From NCBI GenBank assembly GCA_947442095.1, contig CANEVG010000253.1, positions 1 to 5,480 of the forward strand: a stretch of DNA of 5,480 nt, in the 5' to 3' direction. Under the pieces are notes generated by a model. It was given only the letters and a program-made list of their open reading frames with translations, had not been told where the DNA came from and searched no databases. Both the position numbers and the translations under genes were made by a program. The stretch is from Sphingomonadaceae bacterium (lineage in GTDB: Bacteria; Pseudomonadota; Alphaproteobacteria; Sphingomonadales; Sphingomonadaceae). Below are positions 1 through 5,106 of this stretch, in pieces (positions within the stretch are counted from its first letter, which is position 1; the number at the start of each line of letters is the position of its first letter).

Positions 1-19
1 CGCGCTGAGTGGGGCCACG

Positions 20-62
20 AAAAAGCCCTTGCGAAATGCCGGACCGGCGCTGCGCAAGGGCT
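20..62 (-). terminator. Rho-independent terminator of the leftward small exported-protein gene
   Basis: Perfect 10-bp inverted repeat: AGCCCTTGCG at 24-33 and CGCAAGGGCT at 53-62. The 19-base loop contains a further short palindrome (GCCGG-A-CCGGC, 38-48). Read on the minus strand, the stem is followed at once by five T (24-20), the classic stem plus U-tract layout. It lies about 32 bp beyond the stop codon of the gene at 95-388. The plus strand has only GTTT after the stem, so termination in the other direction would be weaker. Confidence 0.8.
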
Positions 63-94
63 GTTTCAATCCGGCGGCAAGGCCGGCTGCAAGA

Positions 95-388
95 TCAGTT
101 CGAAGCGACCTGGATGCCCATCGACTTGGCTTCGGTCTGCGTGAACTCGACCGGCTGATGGTTAAACGTGCCGGTCACGATGGTCTTGTGCACATGCAGT
201 TCGAACGGCACCTTGCCGGCGAACGCCGAACCGCGAATCACGCGCTCGCCACCGACCACTTCGGTGGTGTACTGATAGGTCACACCCTCGTGCGAGAACT
301 GGTTGGCAGCAGTTTCGCTAGCGGACGCAACATTCGGAGCGGCGAGGACGAACGCAGTTGCGATTAGAGAGAAGGATTTGAAAGTCAT
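95..388 (-). CDS. Small exported protein of unknown function (97 aa)
   Basis: Function not recognised. The protein begins MTFKSFSLIATAFVLAA, a Sec signal peptide with one Lys and a hydrophobic core. A signal peptidase I site is likely after ASA near residue 24, leaving a mature protein of about 73 residues in the periplasm or outside the cell. The mature part has no cysteine and alternates polar and hydrophobic residues (VTYQYTTEVVGGERVIRGSA, then VTGTFNHQPVEFTQ), which suggests a small beta-rich domain. I have an impression of similar short 'F.H.G..Y.YT' secreted proteins in sphingomonads but cannot name a family. The start at 388 is chosen over an upstream in-frame ATG at 481 because the signal peptide begins there and an AGGGGAAA ribosome-binding site lies just upstream. 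It is a single-gene unit, divergent from the cystatin-like gene and followed by its own terminator. That the gene is real is well supported; its role is unknown. Confidence 0.75.
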   Translation of the reverse strand: MTFKSFSLIATAFVLAAPNVASASETAANQFSHEGVTYQYTTEVVGGERVIRGSAFAGKVPFELHVHKTIVTGTFNHQPVEFTQTEAKSMGIQVASN

Positions 389-461
389 GGCAATTTCCCC
401 TTTTGGATCGGAAAGAATTGCCTTCGAGCACCCCTGTGTTCTGGTTGGCCCTCTTTTTATG

Positions 462-481
462 TTGCGACTGCGAGATCGCAA
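462..481. promoter_or_regulatory. Inverted repeat TTGCGA-N8-TCGCAA in the divergent intergenic region
   Basis: Perfect 6-bp arms at 462-467 and 476-481 sit in the 121-bp gap between two divergently transcribed genes (start codons at 388 and 510). Each arm reads TTGCGA in its outward direction, so it could serve as a -35-like element for both genes or as a dimeric repressor operator. Both readings are inference. Six-base arms can arise by chance. Confidence 0.3.
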
Positions 482-491
482 TTGCTTTGAT
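462..491 (+). promoter_or_regulatory. Candidate promoter of the cystatin-like lipoprotein gene
   Basis: TTGCGA at 462-467 (4 of 6 to the sigma-70 -35 box) and TTTGAT at 486-491 (4 of 6 to the -10 box), separated by 18 bp. Transcription would begin near 498, only about 12 bases before the ATG at 510. No good ribosome-binding site precedes that ATG. The match is modest and the call tentative. Confidence 0.25.
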
Positions 492-509
492 CAGCGCACC
501 AGTTGCAGA

Positions 510-854
510 ATGCGCAAGCGGGGCCTGAAAATGTTCGCGGCATCGCTTTCTCTAGCGATTGCGGCTTGTGCGCAAACGCCAGCGAATCCTGTGCAGGCAC
601 CGATGATCGCAGGTGGTTGGCAGGCCGCCGACCCGGCGAGCGGGGAGGTGAGGCAGGCGGCCAACTATGCCCTCACGCAGCTTCCCGCAGGGCATGGCGC
701 GCTTGCCGAGGTGCGCTCGGCGCAGATGCAAGTGGTTGCCGGAATCAACTATCGGATGGTGCTGAGCCTTGTCGATGGCACGATCTGGGAGGCGACGGTG
801 TGGCGCAAACTCGATGGCAGTTTTGAGCTGACCGGCAGGTCGCTAAAGCCCTAA
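510..854 (+). CDS. Cystatin-like lipoprotein, putative cysteine-protease inhibitor (114 aa)
   Basis: Residues 1-20 form a lipoprotein signal: MRKRGLK charged region, hydrophobic run, lipobox I-A-A-C with the lipidated Cys at 20. The mature part looks like a cystatin. A Gly-Gly pair at 35-36 (MIAGGW) matches the flexible N-terminal trunk. A helix around 46-60 (VRQAANYAL) resembles the alpha helix of plant cystatins. QVVAG at 74-78 is the textbook QxVxG first hairpin loop, followed by beta strands (YRMVLSLVDG, IWEATVW). A Trp at 98 sits about where the second hairpin's Pro-Trp lies in animal and plant family members, but the Pro is absent. Cystatins block papain-type proteases by wedging these loops into the active site; inhibition here is inference. 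The protein would be membrane-anchored in the cell envelope. Start 510 is preferred to ATG 531, which would remove the charged n-region, and to ATG 459, which has no ribosome-binding site. No protease gene is next to it. Confidence 0.8.
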   Translation: MRKRGLKMFAASLSLAIAACAQTPANPVQAPMIAGGWQAADPASGEVRQAANYALTQLPAGHGALAEVRSAQMQVVAGINYRMVLSLVDGTIWEATVWRKLDGSFELTGRSLKP

Positions 855-868
855 CCCTTAGCGTTTCT
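841..868 (+). terminator. Possible weak terminator at the convergent gene junction
   Basis: CGCTAA at 841-846 pairs with TTAGCG at 858-863, with one extra G-C pair possible past a bulged A. The stem is followed on the plus strand by the T-rich stretch TTTCTT. It overlaps the last codons of both convergent genes, whose stop codons are only 3 bp apart. The stem is short and AT-rich for this genome, so this is a weak candidate. Confidence 0.25.
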
Positions 869-1160
869 TCACAAATTCGGCGCGCAGCACCAGCCCCTTG
901 ATGCCATCGAACCGGCAGTCGATCTCCTGCGCGTCACCGGTCAGGCGGATCGACTTGATCAAGGTCCCGCGCTTCAAAGTCTGCCCCGCGCCCTTGACCT
1001 CGAGATCCTTGATCAAGGTCACCTGATCGCCGTCGGCCAGCAGATTGCCCACCGCATCACGCATTTCTATAGCGCCATCCGCCGCGTGCTTGGCGGCCAG
1101 TTCTGAAGCCGGCAGCCACTCGCCGCTGTCCTCGTCATAGACGTAGTCGTCATCACTCAT
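858..1160 (-). CDS. PhnA/YjdM-like protein lacking the zinc-ribbon cysteines (100 aa)
   Basis: Residues 40-100 match the C-terminal PhnA domain of E. coli YjdM (formerly PhnA, 'alkylphosphonate utilisation operon protein') almost motif for motif: NLLADGDQVTLIKDLEVKG, then LKRGT.(I/V)K.IRL, then IDC.(F/I)DG and a C-terminal EFVKK. The domain is a small all-beta fold and its biochemical role is not established. The N-terminus (YVYDEDSGEWLPASE, residues 6-20) lies where YjdM carries a CxxC...CxxC zinc ribbon. It keeps the flavour of 'YTYEDNGMY' but has none of the cysteines; the only Cys is residue 82. A clear AGGAG site precedes the ATG. Its ATG overlaps the stop codon of the DoxX-like gene (ATGA), so the two are translationally coupled. 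It is the last gene of the leftward cluster. Family assignment is secure. A phosphonate role is doubtful, since the name is historical and no phn genes are nearby. Confidence 0.88.
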   Translation of the reverse strand: MSDDDYVYDEDSGEWLPASELAAKHAADGAIEMRDAVGNLLADGDQVTLIKDLEVKGAGQTLKRGTLIKSIRLTGDAQEIDCRFDGIKGLVLRAEFVKKR

Positions 1161-1579
1161 GGCTTGCTCCTTGTCCGAACGGGCAGGACGGCCGAAACCC
1201 TCACCCCGGACACCCAAAGTGCCAGCCAGACGAGGACCGGCTGGAGAAACATCCGCGGCACATGATAGCCAAGACCGAGCCCGAGATCGGGCTGCGCCAT
1301 ATCGCGGATGAAATGGACGATGTTCGCTGGAAACACGCAAACCGCATAGGCAGCAAGGCCCCAGCCGGCCGCGCGGCGTAGCGGTAGGGACAAGCGCTGG
1401 AGCAGACCTAACGCACCAGCCAGTTCCGCTACACCGGTCAGGACTACGACTGCTTCGGGTTCCGGCACCCACGTAGGCATGATCGCCAGGAAGGCACGCG
1501 GGGCAGCCAGATGCAGCACCCCGGCCAGCGCATAGAGCAGCGCCAGAACCCAGCGCGTCAGGGTTTTGGTGCGGCTCAG
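1157..1579 (-). CDS. DoxX-like small integral membrane protein, probable non-AUG start
   Basis: About 140 residues with four hydrophobic segments: residues roughly 9-23 (RWVLALLYALAGVLHL), 43-61 (VVVLTGVAELAGALGLL), 71-92 (GWGLAAYAVCVFPANIVHF) and 109-127 (FLQPVLVWLALWVSGV). This is the layout of DoxX/DoxD-related inner-membrane proteins. The signature blocks LHL..P..FL.I.P.WVP, TG..E..GA.GLL, A.YAVCVFPAN and YH.PR...QPVLVW are all present. Function in this branch is not known; some DoxX proteins have been linked to redox or thiosulfate metabolism. The first usable ATG/GTG/TTG is the GTG at 1519, but starting there cuts off the conserved first membrane helix and leaves no ribosome-binding site. 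The frame is open to 1591, and a CTG at 1579 overlaps the dapD stop as CTGA, so I extend to it. If only standard starts are allowed, the gene is 1157-1519 (120 aa). It also overlaps the next gene by 4 bp. Confidence 0.72.
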   Translation of the reverse strand: MSRTKTLTRWVLALLYALAGVLHLAAPRAFLAIMPTWVPEPEAVVVLTGVAELAGALGLLQRLSLPLRRAAGWGLAAYAVCVFPANIVHFIRDMAQPDLGLGLGYHVPRMFLQPVLVWLALWVSGVRVSAVLPVRTRSKP

Positions 1580-2412
1580 TCGCGCAGCAATTCATTGATC
1601 CCGGTCTTGCTGCGGGTCTGCGCGTCCACGGTCTTCACGATCACCGCGCAGTAGAGCGAGGGGCCCGGGTTGCCGTCGGGCAGGGGCTTGCCCGGCATTG
1701 CGCCCGGCACCACCACGGCATAAGGCGGCACCTTGCCGATGTGGACCTCACCCGTCGCGCGGTCGACGATCTTGGTCGATGCGCCAAGGTAGACCCCCAT
1801 CGAGAGCACCGCGCCCTGGCCCACGATTACGCCTTCGGCCACTTCCGAACGCGCGCCGATGAACGCGCCGTCCTCGATGATCACCGGTCCCGCTTGTAGC
1901 GGCTCCAGCACGCCGCCGATGCCCGCGCCGCCCGAGATGTGCACGTTCTTGCCGATCTGCGCGCAGGAGCCGACCGTCGCCCAGGTATCGACCATGGTGC
2001 CTTCATCGACGAACGCGCCGATGTTGACGAAGCTGGGCATCAGCACCACGCCCTTGGCGATATGCGCGCCGTGCCGCGCGACAGCGCCCGGAACCGCTCG
2101 GAAGCCGGCTTCGCGGAAGCGGTTCACATCCCATCCGGCGAACTTGGAAGGCACCTTGTCATAAGCCGGCGCGCCGCCCGCAGCAGCCTCGATCACCACG
2201 TTGTCGTTAAGGCGGAACGAGAGCAGCACCGCCTTCTTGAGCCACTGGTTGACCTGCCAGCCACCGTCTGTGGGCTCGGCCACGCGGACTTTGCCAGCGT
2301 CGAGCAGTTCAAGCGCAGCGTTGACGACCTCGCGCACAGCAGTGCTGGCAGGCGTCACATCGGTACGGGCTTCCCAGGCGGCTTCGATTGCGGCCTGCAG
2401 TGCAGCGTTCAT
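1576..2412 (-). CDS. dapD: 2,3,4,5-tetrahydropyridine-2,6-dicarboxylate N-succinyltransferase
   Basis: Cytoplasmic enzyme of the succinylase branch of lysine and meso-diaminopimelate synthesis (EC 2.3.1.117). It transfers a succinyl group from succinyl-CoA to tetrahydrodipicolinate, giving N-succinyl-2-amino-6-ketopimelate. At 278 residues it has the usual length of the trimeric DapD family. Residues 1-100 form the N-terminal helical domain (including GWQVNQWLKKAVLLSFRL). About 105-245 is a left-handed beta-helix of hexapeptide repeats with the family blocks MPSFVNIGAFVDEG, VDTWATVGSCAQIGKNVH, ISGGAGIGGVLEP and IGARSEV. Asp142 and Glu190 appear to match the acidic pair discussed for the mycobacterial enzyme. 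The C-terminus (SLYCAVIVK.VD..TR.K..INELLRD) is also typical. ATG 2412 is chosen for the standard N-terminus (MNAALQAAIEAAWE) and an AGAGA site upstream. It follows the phosphatase gene by 31 bp. dapE, often adjacent in related bacteria, is not downstream here. Confidence 0.97.
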   Translation of the reverse strand: MNAALQAAIEAAWEARTDVTPASTAVREVVNAALELLDAGKVRVAEPTDGGWQVNQWLKKAVLLSFRLNDNVVIEAAAGGAPAYDKVPSKFAGWDVNRFREAGFRAVPGAVARHGAHIAKGVVLMPSFVNIGAFVDEGTMVDTWATVGSCAQIGKNVHISGGAGIGGVLEPLQAGPVIIEDGAFIGARSEVAEGVIVGQGAVLSMGVYLGASTKIVDRATGEVHIGKVPPYAVVVPGAMPGKPLPDGNPGPSLYCAVIVKTVDAQTRSKTGINELLRD

Positions 2413-2443
2413 GGCAAGTCTCTCTGAAAACAGTTCGCGCCGC

Positions 2444-3121
2444 CTAACCGAGCGCAGGGCCAGCCGCAAGCGTATCGAGCCATTGCGGCAGATCATCGAT
2501 CACCAGATCGATCGCGGCGTCATCCTTGGCGCGGTCGCCCCAATCGCTGGCGCAGTCGATCCACACGGTCTGCATGCCCAGCGCCTTGGCCGGTGCCAGA
2601 TTGCGAGCCGAATCCTCCACAAACACCGCGCGTTCTGGATCGAAACCGAAAGCCTCGATCAGTCCGTGATAGGCCGAAGGCTCGGGCTTGGGGCGATAGT
2701 CCATGGCGATCACGTCCCACATGCCTTCAAAGCAATCGGTTAACCCCAGAGCGGCCAGGACCTTGTCGGCATAGGGCTTGTCGCCATTGGTGAAGATAAG
2801 GCGGCGGCCGGGCAGCGCCTGCAGCCGGTCGGCGAGACGCGGCGCCTGTGCCAGCAAGCTCATGTCGACATCGTGCACGAAGTCGAGGAATTCACGCGGG
2901 TCGATCGCATGATAGTGCATCAGGCCTGCCAGCGTGGTGCCGTGATCATGGAAATACATCTTCTGCACGCGCCGCGCTTCCTGCGCATCGCAGCTGAGCA
3001 GATTGGCGATGAACAGCCCCATGCGCCGGTCGATCTGGCCGAACAGGCCGCAGGCGGGGGGATAGAGCGTGTAATCGAGATCGAAAATCCAGCAGTCGAC
3101 GCGCGAAGGATCAAACACCAT
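2444..3121 (-). CDS. HAD-superfamily hydrolase, pyrimidine 5'-nucleotidase type (225 aa)
   Basis: All four HAD motifs are visible. Motif I is FDLDYTLY, with nucleophile Asp14 and acid/base Asp16. Motif II is IFTNGDK, with Thr111. Motif III is YRPKPEP, with Lys145. Motif IV is FVEDSARN, with Glu169-Asp170. The helical cap between motifs I and II (about residues 21-100) begins YPPACGLFGQIDRRMG, typical of the bacterial proteins annotated as pyrimidine 5'-nucleotidases and related to yeast Sdt1. These remove phosphate from UMP/CMP-like nucleotides. The HAD fold and hydrolase activity are secure; the exact substrate is inferred from resemblance. It starts 5 bp after the dehydrogenase stop and sits 31 bp before dapD. 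A nucleotidase of this type next to dapD is, as I recall, common in alphaproteobacteria. The ribosome-binding site before ATG 3121 is weak, in keeping with coupling to the upstream gene. Confidence 0.9.
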   Translation of the reverse strand: MVFDPSRVDCWIFDLDYTLYPPACGLFGQIDRRMGLFIANLLSCDAQEARRVQKMYFHDHGTTLAGLMHYHAIDPREFLDFVHDVDMSLLAQAPRLADRLQALPGRRLIFTNGDKPYADKVLAALGLTDCFEGMWDVIAMDYRPKPEPSAYHGLIEAFGFDPERAVFVEDSARNLAPAKALGMQTVWIDCASDWGDRAKDDAAIDLVIDDLPQWLDTLAAGPALG

Positions 3122-3126
3122 CAGCT

Positions 3127-4293
3127 TCAGCGTCCCGCCGGGACGAGACGGCGCAGCCGGCCGCGCGGGCTGTCTTCCAGCACATAGATCGCGCCGTCGG
3201 GGCCTTCTTCGACCTCGCGGATACGCTCACCGAGGGGAATGCGCTCGATCTCCTGCGCGCCGCCTGCGTTGGCGGACACGCGCACAAGACCACCACTGGC
3301 AAGACCGGCGCAAAGGACTTGACCCTTCCAGCCCGCAAACAGCGAGCCTGCATAGAAGATCATGTTGCCCGGTGCGATGACCGGATTCCAGCTGATGGCC
3401 GGTGCTTCGAGATCTGGCCGGGTGCTGTGGCGAGGAATGGGCTTGCCGTCATAATGGTCACCGTTCGAAACCAGCGGCCAGCCATAATTCTTGCCTGGCC
3501 TGACCAGATTGAGCTCGTCACCGCCCGCCGGCCCGTGCTCCAGATCCCATAGCTGCCCCTTGGCATCAAACGCCAACCCCAACACATTGCGGTGGCCATA
3601 GGACCAGATCTGCGGCCCGGCCCCTGCGCTGTCGGCAAAGGGATTGCCCGGCGCGGGCGTGCCATCAGGCAGAAGGCGCAAGACTTTGCCGAGATTGCCC
3701 GTGAGGTCCTGTGCCGGGGTGAATTTCTGGCGTTCACCTGAAGCGATGAACAAGTACTGCCCATCAGGCGAAAATGCGATCCGATGGGAGAAATGCCCTT
3801 TGCCGGTCACCTTGGGGTCCTGCCGCCAGACCACGGTCAATCTGGCAAGACGCGCCCCGGCAGCTGCAAGCTCCAGCTTTGCGCGGGCCACCACAGCGCC
3901 GCGCGTGCCATTCATTCCCTGCTCGACCCAGCTGAGATAGACCATCTGGCTGATCCTGTAGTCCGGCGCGGCCACGACATCGCCGAAACCGCCCTGGCCG
4001 CCGTAGGCGACTTTCGGAGCACCGGCCACGTCAAGAACAGGCTGGCCGCGCCGCCAGAGCTTGAGCTTGCCGCCCTTTTCGGTGATGAGTGCTTCGCCGC
4101 TGCCGGGCAGAAAGGCCATAGCCCATGGCTCGTTGAACACGGCCTCGTCCGTGGCTGTCACTTGGGTGATCTGGTCCGCTGGCGTCGTTACGATGCCGCC
4201 ATCATCTGCGGCGGCCGGGCTGGAACATCCGGCGCTGGCCAAAGCCATCAGTATCATGCCAGGAATGCCGGAACGGAGGATCGTTGTTTTCAT
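3127..4293 (-). CDS. PQQ-dependent aldose sugar dehydrogenase, lipoprotein (388 aa)
   Basis: Member of the soluble glucose dehydrogenase/sorbosone dehydrogenase family (like E. coli YliI/Asd): a six-bladed beta-propeller that oxidises aldose sugars with PQQ and Ca2+. Residues 1-23 form a lipoprotein signal ending in SAGC, so the mature protein is lipid-anchored at Cys23 and faces the periplasm. Family landmarks in order: EPWAMAFLP near 56, the GGQGG block near 98-103, GHFSHRIAFSPDG with probable catalytic His167 and Arg171, ASGERQ near 185, YGHRNVLGLAFDAKGQLWD near 232 (Arg235 in the PQQ-contacting position), then EHGP..GDELN and GKNYGWP. A C-terminal propeller strand (EVEEGPDGAIYVLED) closes the fold. 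The physiological substrate cannot be told from sequence. The start is well supported: GGGGAG lies a few bases before the ATG. First gene of the leftward cluster. No PQQ synthesis genes are in the window, so cofactor must come from elsewhere in the genome or from outside. Confidence 0.93.
   Translation of the reverse strand: MKTTILRSGIPGMILMALASAGCSSPAAADDGGIVTTPADQITQVTATDEAVFNEPWAMAFLPGSGEALITEKGGKLKLWRRGQPVLDVAGAPKVAYGGQGGFGDVVAAPDYRISQMVYLSWVEQGMNGTRGAVVARAKLELAAAGARLARLTVVWRQDPKVTGKGHFSHRIAFSPDGQYLFIASGERQKFTPAQDLTGNLGKVLRLLPDGTPAPGNPFADSAGAGPQIWSYGHRNVLGLAFDAKGQLWDLEHGPAGGDELNLVRPGKNYGWPLVSNGDHYDGKPIPRHSTRPDLEAPAISWNPVIAPGNMIFYAGSLFAGWKGQVLCAGLASGGLVRVSANAGGAQEIERIPLGERIREVEEGPDGAIYVLEDSPRGRLRRLVPAGR
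4275..4280 (+). promoter_or_regulatory. Candidate ribosome-binding site deciding the rnhB start
   Basis: GGAGGA lies 11 bases before ATG 4292, the only strong Shine-Dalgarno match near any possible rnhB start. It lies inside the opposite-strand dehydrogenase gene (codons for Ile-Leu-Arg), so it could be chance. The competing signal is AAAGG at 4357-4362, 8 bases before GTG 4370. Confidence 0.4.
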
Positions 4294-4966
4294 GTGCTCC
4301 CCAATGCCAGCGAATGCCGCGCCTGTCAGCGGCTATTGCGCGCACGGCCGAACCACAAAGGCCGTGATCGTGGGCGTGGATGAGGCGGGGCGCGGACCTC
4401 TTGCTGGGCCGGTCGTGGCGGCTGCCGTCGTGCTTGGGCCAGATACCCCCGCAGGCCTTGCGGATTCCAAGACGCTGAGCGCAGCGCGTCGCGGCGTTCT
4501 GGAGGCGGCCATCCGGCAGCATTGCCAGTGGGCGGTGGGCGTCGTCGAGGCGGACGATATCGACCGGCTCAACATTCTGGGCGCCACCATGCTGGCGATG
4601 ACCAAGGCAGTGGCGGCGCTTATGGAGCAGTTGGCGGGCCGCGACGTGGAAATCGTGCTCATCGACGGAAATATCTCGCCCGCCTCGCGCTGCGCTGATT
4701 GGCGCTGGCCGGCCCGCACGATCGTGCGCGGCGATGCTAGCGAGCCCTGCATTTCCGCCGCCTCGATCATCGCCAAGGAACATCGCGACCGGCTGATGCG
4801 CGCTGCGGCTGAGGTCCATCCACACTACGGGTGGGCGCGCAATGCCGGATACGGCACTGCCGAGCATATGGCCGCGCTGCGCAAGCACGGCGCAACGCCG
4901 CTGCACCGGCGCAGCTTTGCGCCCGTCGCCGCCGTTATCGCGGGCAATACCGGGACGGACGACTGA
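4292..4966 (+). CDS. rnhB: Ribonuclease HII
   Basis: Cytoplasmic endonuclease (EC 3.1.26.4) that cuts the RNA strand of RNA-DNA hybrids and starts removal of single ribonucleotides misincorporated in DNA. The motifs are complete: GVDEAGRGPLAGPVVAAAVV with catalytic Asp30-Glu31 and the GRG loop (33-35), DSK (58-60), LIDGN with Asp125, and GDAS...ISAASIIAKEHRD with Asp148 and the conserved Ser/Ala helix. The C-terminal block is HYGWARNAGYGTAEH followed by HRRSFAP. With the start at 4292 it has 224 residues, about 25 more before the first motif than E. coli's 198-residue enzyme. ATG 4292 is chosen for the GGAGGA at 4275-4280. GTG 4364 or GTG 4370 would give a compact protein of about 200 residues starting right at the conserved strand; ATG 4304 is also possible. 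The leader peptide region has weaker GC bias at third codon positions, so a shorter protein is quite possible. ccrM follows in the same direction after 198 bp. Confidence 0.93.
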   Translation: MCSPMPANAAPVSGYCAHGRTTKAVIVGVDEAGRGPLAGPVVAAAVVLGPDTPAGLADSKTLSAARRGVLEAAIRQHCQWAVGVVEADDIDRLNILGATMLAMTKAVAALMEQLAGRDVEIVLIDGNISPASRCADWRWPARTIVRGDASEPCISAASIIAKEHRDRLMRAAAEVHPHYGWARNAGYGTAEHMAALRKHGATPLHRRSFAPVAAVIAGNTGTDD

Positions 4967-4981
4967 ATTTTTTGCAGGTGA

Positions 4982-5005
4982 ATCTGGTCTGCCACACCAC
5001 CAGAT
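4982..5005. repeat. Short inverted repeat after rnhB
   Basis: Perfect 7-bp arms, ATCTGGT at 4982-4988 and ACCAGAT at 4999-5005, with a 10-base loop. It overlaps the first GANTC site of the cluster. No T-tract follows, so it is not a convincing intrinsic terminator. It could stabilise the 3' end of the rnhB message or be chance. Confidence 0.4.
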
Positions 5006-5073
5006 GTAGCATCCAGGTACTGCAACCGGCTCCAGATATGGCAACGGGCTCGTTCCGTTCTCGCCGCTTAATG

Positions 5074-5106
5074 GCCGCGACTCGCCAGACTCCGGCGAGT
5101 CGCGGC
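5074..5106. repeat. Perfect 13-bp inverted repeat with GANTC in both arms and loop
   Basis: GCCGCGACTCGCC at 5074-5086 pairs without mismatch to GGCGAGTCGCGGC at 5094-5106 around a 7-base loop, AGACTCC. One GANTC site lies in each arm and a third spans the loop. A G-U pair could extend the stem by one. After the stem the plus strand reads TTGACGG, not a T-tract, so an ordinary rho-independent terminator for rnhB is unlikely. It ends where the candidate ccrM -35 box begins, which suits an operator, a methylation-sensitive protein site or an insulating hairpin. The structure is certain from sequence; the function is inferred. Confidence 0.65.

Noticed and set aside
954..1020. 13-bp direct repeat CTTGATCAAGGTC at 954-966 and 1008-1020
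   Set aside because: It lies inside the PhnA-like gene in the same frame, where both copies encode Thr-Leu-Ile-Lys in two beta strands. It is best explained by protein sequence and codon choice.
1939..2427. Rightward open frames opposite dapD
   Set aside because: Antisense shadows produced by strong third-position GC bias in dapD. No recognisable motif and no ribosome-binding site.
2489..2518. Run of GATC words forming near-palindromes
   Set aside because: It falls in the C-terminal coding region of the HAD hydrolase (Asp/Ile/Leu-rich) with normal reading frame and codon use. No evidence of a separate element.
4968..4973. T6 run just after the rnhB stop, as a possible intrinsic terminator
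   Set aside because: I could not find a stable GC-rich stem immediately before it; only short interrupted pairings are possible.
4202..5044. Long leftward open frame (280 codons) antisense to rnhB
   Set aside because: This is a GC-rich shadow of rnhB. The rnhB motifs are complete in the other frame, and the antisense product is low-complexity and matches no family I recognise.
5000..5051. Imperfect direct repeats (CCAGAT...GCA at 5000 and 5032; GCAAC.GGCTC at 5022 and 5041)
   Set aside because: They are short and mismatched, with inconsistent spacing, so they are weak against chance. They may deserve a look only as part of the ccrM leader.
5068..5071. TTAA as a CtrA half-site upstream of ccrM
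   Set aside because: There is no second TTAA at the 7-base spacing and the following bases do not fit the known half-site. A four-base match is not evidence.
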